Shown: piece after piece, positions 5,449-8,010 of the stretch | Numbering within the stretch: the first letter of the stretch is position 1 | Layout: each line of letters opens with the position of its first letter | Assembly: GCA_036375275.1 (NCBI GenBank) | Contig: DASUSF010000242.1 | Coordinates: forward strand, 1-8,010 | DNA length: 8,010 nucleotides | Source of the DNA: DASUSF01 sp036375275 | GTDB taxonomy: Bacteria > Pseudomonadota > Alphaproteobacteria > Geminicoccales > Geminicoccaceae | Direction: 5' to 3' | Notes under the pieces: generated by a model | What the model was told of the DNA's origin: nothing | Databases searched by the model: none | The model's input: only the letters and a program-made list of their open reading frames with translations | Position numbers and translations under genes: made by a program

Positions 5449-6956
5449 TCCCGCTCGAGGACCTGCTGCAGGGTCTCGCGATCCTGACGGACTGGCGGGT
5501 CCACCTGTTCCTCCTGATCGGGGCCGTGGTCGGGATGATCTTCGGCGCCGCGCCCGGGCTCACCGCGCCGGCCGGCGTCGCGCTGTTCCTGCCCCTGACC
5601 TACGACATGGGGCTCGACACCTCGATGGCGCTGCTGCTCGGCATTTACGCGAGCGGCTACTTCGCGGGCTCGATCCCGGCGATCCTGATCAACACCCCCG
5701 GCACCCCCGGCAACGCCGCCACCGCCCTCGACGGCTTCGAGATGGCGAAGCGCGGCCAGGGCAACCGGGCGATCTCCACCGCCGTGGTCAGCTCCTTCAT
5801 CGGCGGCCTGTTCTCGCTCGTGCTGCTGTCGACCGTCGCGCCCAGCCTCGCCCGCTTCGCGCTCAAGTTCACCTCGGCGGAGTACTTCTCGGTCGCGCTC
5901 CTCGGCCTCGTCTGCGTCGCCGGGATCTCGGAGGGGAGCCTCGCCAAGGGCATCGCCGCGGCGCTGATCGGGGTCCTGGTCAGCACCGTCGGGCTCGATC
6001 CGATCAGCGGGGTGCAGCGCTTCACCTTCGGCGAGCCCAACCTCCTCGGCGGGATCCCGATCATCCCGGCGCTGATCGGCCTGTTCGCGATCTCGGAGAT
6101 GCTCGGCAAGGCGAGGCGCGAGGAGGTGCACGCGACCGTCCTGCCGAGCGAGGAAGAGGCGCCGATCCGCTCGGTCCTGATGGACCACTGGCGGAACAGG
6201 TGGCTCGCGCTGAAATCGGCCGCGATCGGCTCGTTCATCGGCCTGCTGCCGGGGACCGGACCGGCGATCGCGTCCTGGGTCAGCTACAGCGACGCGCTCC
6301 GGACCCGCAAGCCCGGCGACCAGTTCGGCAAGGGGGAGGTGAAGGGCGTCATCTCCTGCGAGGTCGCGAACAACGCGGTGACCGGCGGCGCCATGATCCC
6401 GCTCCTGACCCTCGGCATCCCGGGCGATCCGGTGACCGCGATCCTGATCGGCGCGCTGATGATCCAGGGGATCGAGCCGGGGCCGTTCTTCATGACCCAG
6501 CAGACGGCCCTGTTCGTGAGCATCCTGTTCCTCCTGTTCGTCTCGAACTGCTGGATGGTGGCGCTCGGCCTGTCCGCGCGGCAGCTCGCGGCCAAGGTCG
6601 TGCGCATCCCCGGAAGCATCATGGTCCCGACCATCACGGTGATGGCGTCGGCCGGCGCGTTCGCGATCAACAACAACCCCTTCGACGTGATCCTGACGAT
6701 TCTGTTCGGGGTCGTCGGCTACGTCCTGGTCCAGTTCCGCTTCCCGATCGCCGCCGTGGTGCTGGGCATCGTGCTCGGCCCGATCCTCGAGCAGAACCTC
6801 AGGAACGCGCTGATCGGCAGCAGCATGGACTTCACCGTGTTCGTCACCCGGCCGATCAGCGCGGTGACACTCGCGGCGATGGTCTTCCTGATCGTCGTCT
6901 GGACCCGGCGGAAGGAGGATTTCGGAGCAGAGGCCAGGTCGGCCGACGGACGCTGA
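5439..6956 (+). CDS. tctA: Tripartite tricarboxylate transporter large membrane subunit TctA
   Basis: The product has 505 residues, the full TctA length, with about ten to twelve membrane spans. TctA forms the transport path of the TTT system, which imports di- and tricarboxylates or other organic acids, thought to be ion-coupled. Signatures are present in order: APGLTAPAGVALFLPLTY (38-55), ILINTPGTPGNAATALDGF (82-100), GLLPGTGPAIASW (268-280), NNAVTGGAMIPLLTLGIPGDP (311-331) and IQGIEPGPFF (342-351). The two G-x-x-PG-[LT]-x-[AG]-P segments (near 35-45 and 268-276), each followed by a Pro/Gly-rich N-T-PG or GIPGDP loop, show the two-fold internal repeat typical of the family. The ATG is inside the end of tctB (10-nt overlap) and MDLIPLEDLLQGL is a normal TctA start; the frame is open further upstream but lacks coding sense there. 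A charged cytoplasmic-looking tail (490-505) ends it. The substrate cannot be read from the sequence. Confidence 0.95.
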   Translation: MDLIPLEDLLQGLAILTDWRVHLFLLIGAVVGMIFGAAPGLTAPAGVALFLPLTYDMGLDTSMALLLGIYASGYFAGSIPAILINTPGTPGNAATALDGFEMAKRGQGNRAISTAVVSSFIGGLFSLVLLSTVAPSLARFALKFTSAEYFSVALLGLVCVAGISEGSLAKGIAAALIGVLVSTVGLDPISGVQRFTFGEPNLLGGIPIIPALIGLFAISEMLGKARREEVHATVLPSEEEAPIRSVLMDHWRNRWLALKSAAIGSFIGLLPGTGPAIASWVSYSDALRTRKPGDQFGKGEVKGVISCEVANNAVTGGAMIPLLTLGIPGDPVTAILIGALMIQGIEPGPFFMTQQTALFVSILFLLFVSNCWMVALGLSARQLAAKVVRIPGSIMVPTITVMASAGAFAINNNPFDVILTILFGVVGYVLVQFRFPIAAVVLGIVLGPILEQNLRNALIGSSMDFTVFVTRPISAVTLAAMVFLIVVWTRRKEDFGAEARSADGR

Positions 6957-6967
6957 GGCAGCTGCGA

Positions 6968-7003
6968 CCGAGAAGAACAAGGGCCGCGCGACCCCGCGGC
7001 CCT
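6968..7003 (-). terminator. Intrinsic terminator of tctC
   Basis: Arms AGGGCCGCG (6980-6988) and CGCGGCCCT (6995-7003) are perfectly complementary, giving a 9-bp stem with a 6-nt loop. Read on the minus strand the hairpin is followed by TTGTTCTTCT, a T-rich run, as expected for a Rho-independent terminator of the minus-strand tctC gene, whose stop is 41 nt upstream. In the plus direction the hairpin lies 23 nt past the tctA stop but has no T-run, so it may only partly stop tctBA transcripts. Confidence 0.7.
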
Positions 7004-7015
7004 CCGATGCGCTGC

Positions 7016-7029
7016 CCGGCCCGGGCCGG
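7016..7029. repeat. 14-nt GC palindrome between tctA and tctC
   Basis: CCGGCCCGGGCCGG is a perfect palindrome lying between the tctC stop and its terminator. It may add to transcript end formation in this convergent gap, but it can equally be chance in such GC-rich sequence. Confidence 0.3.
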
Positions 7030-7043
7030 AGCCGGACCCCGGA

Positions 7044-8009
7044 TCAGGACTCCTTGGCGAGGCCCGCCTGGTCCAGCGTCGGCTGGAGCTCCTCCATCTC
7101 CTCCTCGATCTGCTGGTTGAGTTCCTCCGGGTTCAGGTAGGCCGGGTCGAAGTAGAACTGGGCGAGCAGCTCCTGCCGCTCGGGGTCGGTGACGATCTTC
7201 TCGACCGCCGCGCTCAGCTTGTCGACCGCCTCCTCCGGCATGCCCTTCGGGCCGACCAGCGCGAACCACTGCGAGCGGAGGTAGGGGAAGCCCTGCTCGG
7301 TGTAGGTCGGGACGTCCGGCAGGTACTGCCAGCGCTCCTCGCCGGCGAGCCCGAGGACCCGGATGTCGCCCTGGCCGCTCTCGTCGAGCATCGGCGGGAA
7401 GTTCGAGCCGCCGCCCGACAGGAAGTCCACCTCGCCGGAGAGGAGCTTGACCAGCGCCTCCTTGTTGCCGCCGGAGGTGACGTGGCTGGCGCTGACCCCG
7501 AACTTGTCCATGAACACGGCCATCGCGAGGTGCGGCCCGGAGCCGACGCCGGAGCTCGACCAGGTCAGCTGCTCGGTCTTCATCGCCTCGACCAGGTCCT
7601 CGAGGCTCTGGTAGGGGCTGTCGGACCGCACCGCGACCCCGGACGGAATCTCGACCATCCGCGCGATTGGCTGGAAGCTCTTGTGGGTGTAGCCGCTGTC
7701 CGACATCAGCGGCCGGGCGGCGAGGGTCGAGTCCGAGCCGATCCCGATCGTGTAGCCGTCCGGCCTCGCCTGGGCGAGGTTGGCGAGCCCGACCGCGCCG
7801 CCCGCGCCCGGCTGGTTGACGATCACGACCGGCTGGCCGAGCTCCTTCTCCAGCGGCTCCGCGAACATCCGGGCGATCTGGTCGGTCGCGCCACCCTGCG
7901 AGAACGGCACGATCATGGTGACCGGCTTCTCCGGATACTCGGCCGAGGCCGGCGCCGCGCCCAGGGCCACGGCGAACACGGCAGCACCAAGCAACGCGTT
8001 CCTGAACAT
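7044..8009 (-). CDS. tctC: Tripartite tricarboxylate transporter substrate-binding protein TctC (Bug family)
   Basis: The protein has 321 residues. It starts at an ATG one base inside the right edge, so no upstream site can be checked; a complete signal peptide (hydrophobic 5-19, cleavage ASA|EYP after residue 23) and the usual family length support this start. TctC/Bug proteins are periplasmic two-lobed binding proteins that hand organic acids or amides to TctAB. Family features seen are YPEKPVTMIVPFSQGGATDQIAR (25-47), where the first ligand-binding turn lies, VVIVNQPGAGGAVG (61-74) and ARPDGYTIG (81-89). Further on are FQPIARM (112-118), SSGVGSGPH (152-160, second binding turn) and DVPTYTEQGFP (232-242). 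The last 30 residues are strongly acidic. The ligand is unknown; Bug proteins bind it mostly through backbone and water contacts, so residues do not tell. It faces tctBA across an 87-bp gap, unlike the common tctC-tctB-tctA order, and so must be transcribed from its own promoter beyond the window. Confidence 0.93.
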   Translation of the reverse strand: MFRNALLGAAVFAVALGAAPASAEYPEKPVTMIVPFSQGGATDQIARMFAEPLEKELGQPVVIVNQPGAGGAVGLANLAQARPDGYTIGIGSDSTLAARPLMSDSGYTHKSFQPIARMVEIPSGVAVRSDSPYQSLEDLVEAMKTEQLTWSSSGVGSGPHLAMAVFMDKFGVSASHVTSGGNKEALVKLLSGEVDFLSGGGSNFPPMLDESGQGDIRVLGLAGEERWQYLPDVPTYTEQGFPYLRSQWFALVGPKGMPEEAVDKLSAAVEKIVTDPERQELLAQFYFDPAYLNPEELNQQIEEEMEELQPTLDQAGLAKES

Positions 8010-8010
8010 C

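Noticed and set aside
5397..6980. A 527-codon open frame on the minus strand covering tctA.
   Set aside because: It is antisense to a complete TctA with all family motifs. Its product is a mix of Arg, Asp, Glu, His and Gly with no recognisable domain, as expected for a shadow frame in GC-rich DNA.

Overview
This is an 8 kb stretch of very GC-rich bacterial chromosome. It carries tripartite tricarboxylate transporter (TTT) genes, a UbiX-like flavin prenyltransferase gene and a GntR/FCD regulator gene. It also has an intergenic inverted repeat of the GCCCGGGCAT type. Together these suggest an alphaproteobacterium, probably free-living and scavenging organic acids. That placement is an inference from gene content, base composition and repeat style; no marker gene is present.

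Layout, left to right. (1) 1-234 (+): the last 77 codons of a class II aldolase/adducin-type gene. (2) 432-2150 (+): a secreted choice-of-anchor B / LVIVD-repeat protein with an extra C-terminal Ig-like domain. A 26-bp GC palindrome follows it, lying between two convergent genes. (3) 2220-3191 (-): a periplasmic metallo-beta-lactamase-fold hydrolase with a signal peptide. (4) 3311-4000 (-): a GntR/FCD transcription factor starting at GTG, 119 bp upstream of the hydrolase and possibly co-transcribed with it. (5) 4001-4201: a divergent control region holding an AT-rich island with a perfect ATTGTA-T-TACAAT palindrome, a good candidate operator for the GntR protein. (6) 4202-4795 (+): a UbiX/Pad1-family flavin prenyltransferase. 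(7) 4796-5007: a gap with a REP-like inverted repeat. (8) 5008-5448 and 5439-6956 (+): tctB and tctA, overlapping by 10 nt. (9) 6957-7043: a hairpin followed by a T-rich run on the minus strand, ending tctC. (10) 7044-8009 (-): tctC, the periplasmic binding protein of the TTT system, convergent with tctBA.

How they may work together. TctC would capture an organic acid, probably a carboxylate, in the periplasm, and TctA/TctB would carry it across the inner membrane. UbiX makes prenylated FMN, the cofactor of UbiD-type (de)carboxylases. A ubiX gene beside a TTT transporter therefore hints that the imported acid, perhaps aromatic or unsaturated, is decarboxylated by a UbiD enzyme. No UbiD gene lies in this window. 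The FCD regulator is placed to control the divergent ubiX-tctBA unit and its own gene, with the acid or a metabolite as a plausible effector. The class II aldolase could belong to the same catabolism, but the choice-of-anchor B and hydrolase genes separate it from the rest, so that link is weak.

I see no tRNA, rRNA, CRISPR array, insertion sequence or phage gene, and no gene-free stretch longer than 300 bp. I found no clearly new biological system. The most worthwhile leads are the operator-like palindrome, the ubiX-TTT pairing without ubiD, the tctC gene facing its partners, and the repeat between ubiX and tctB.
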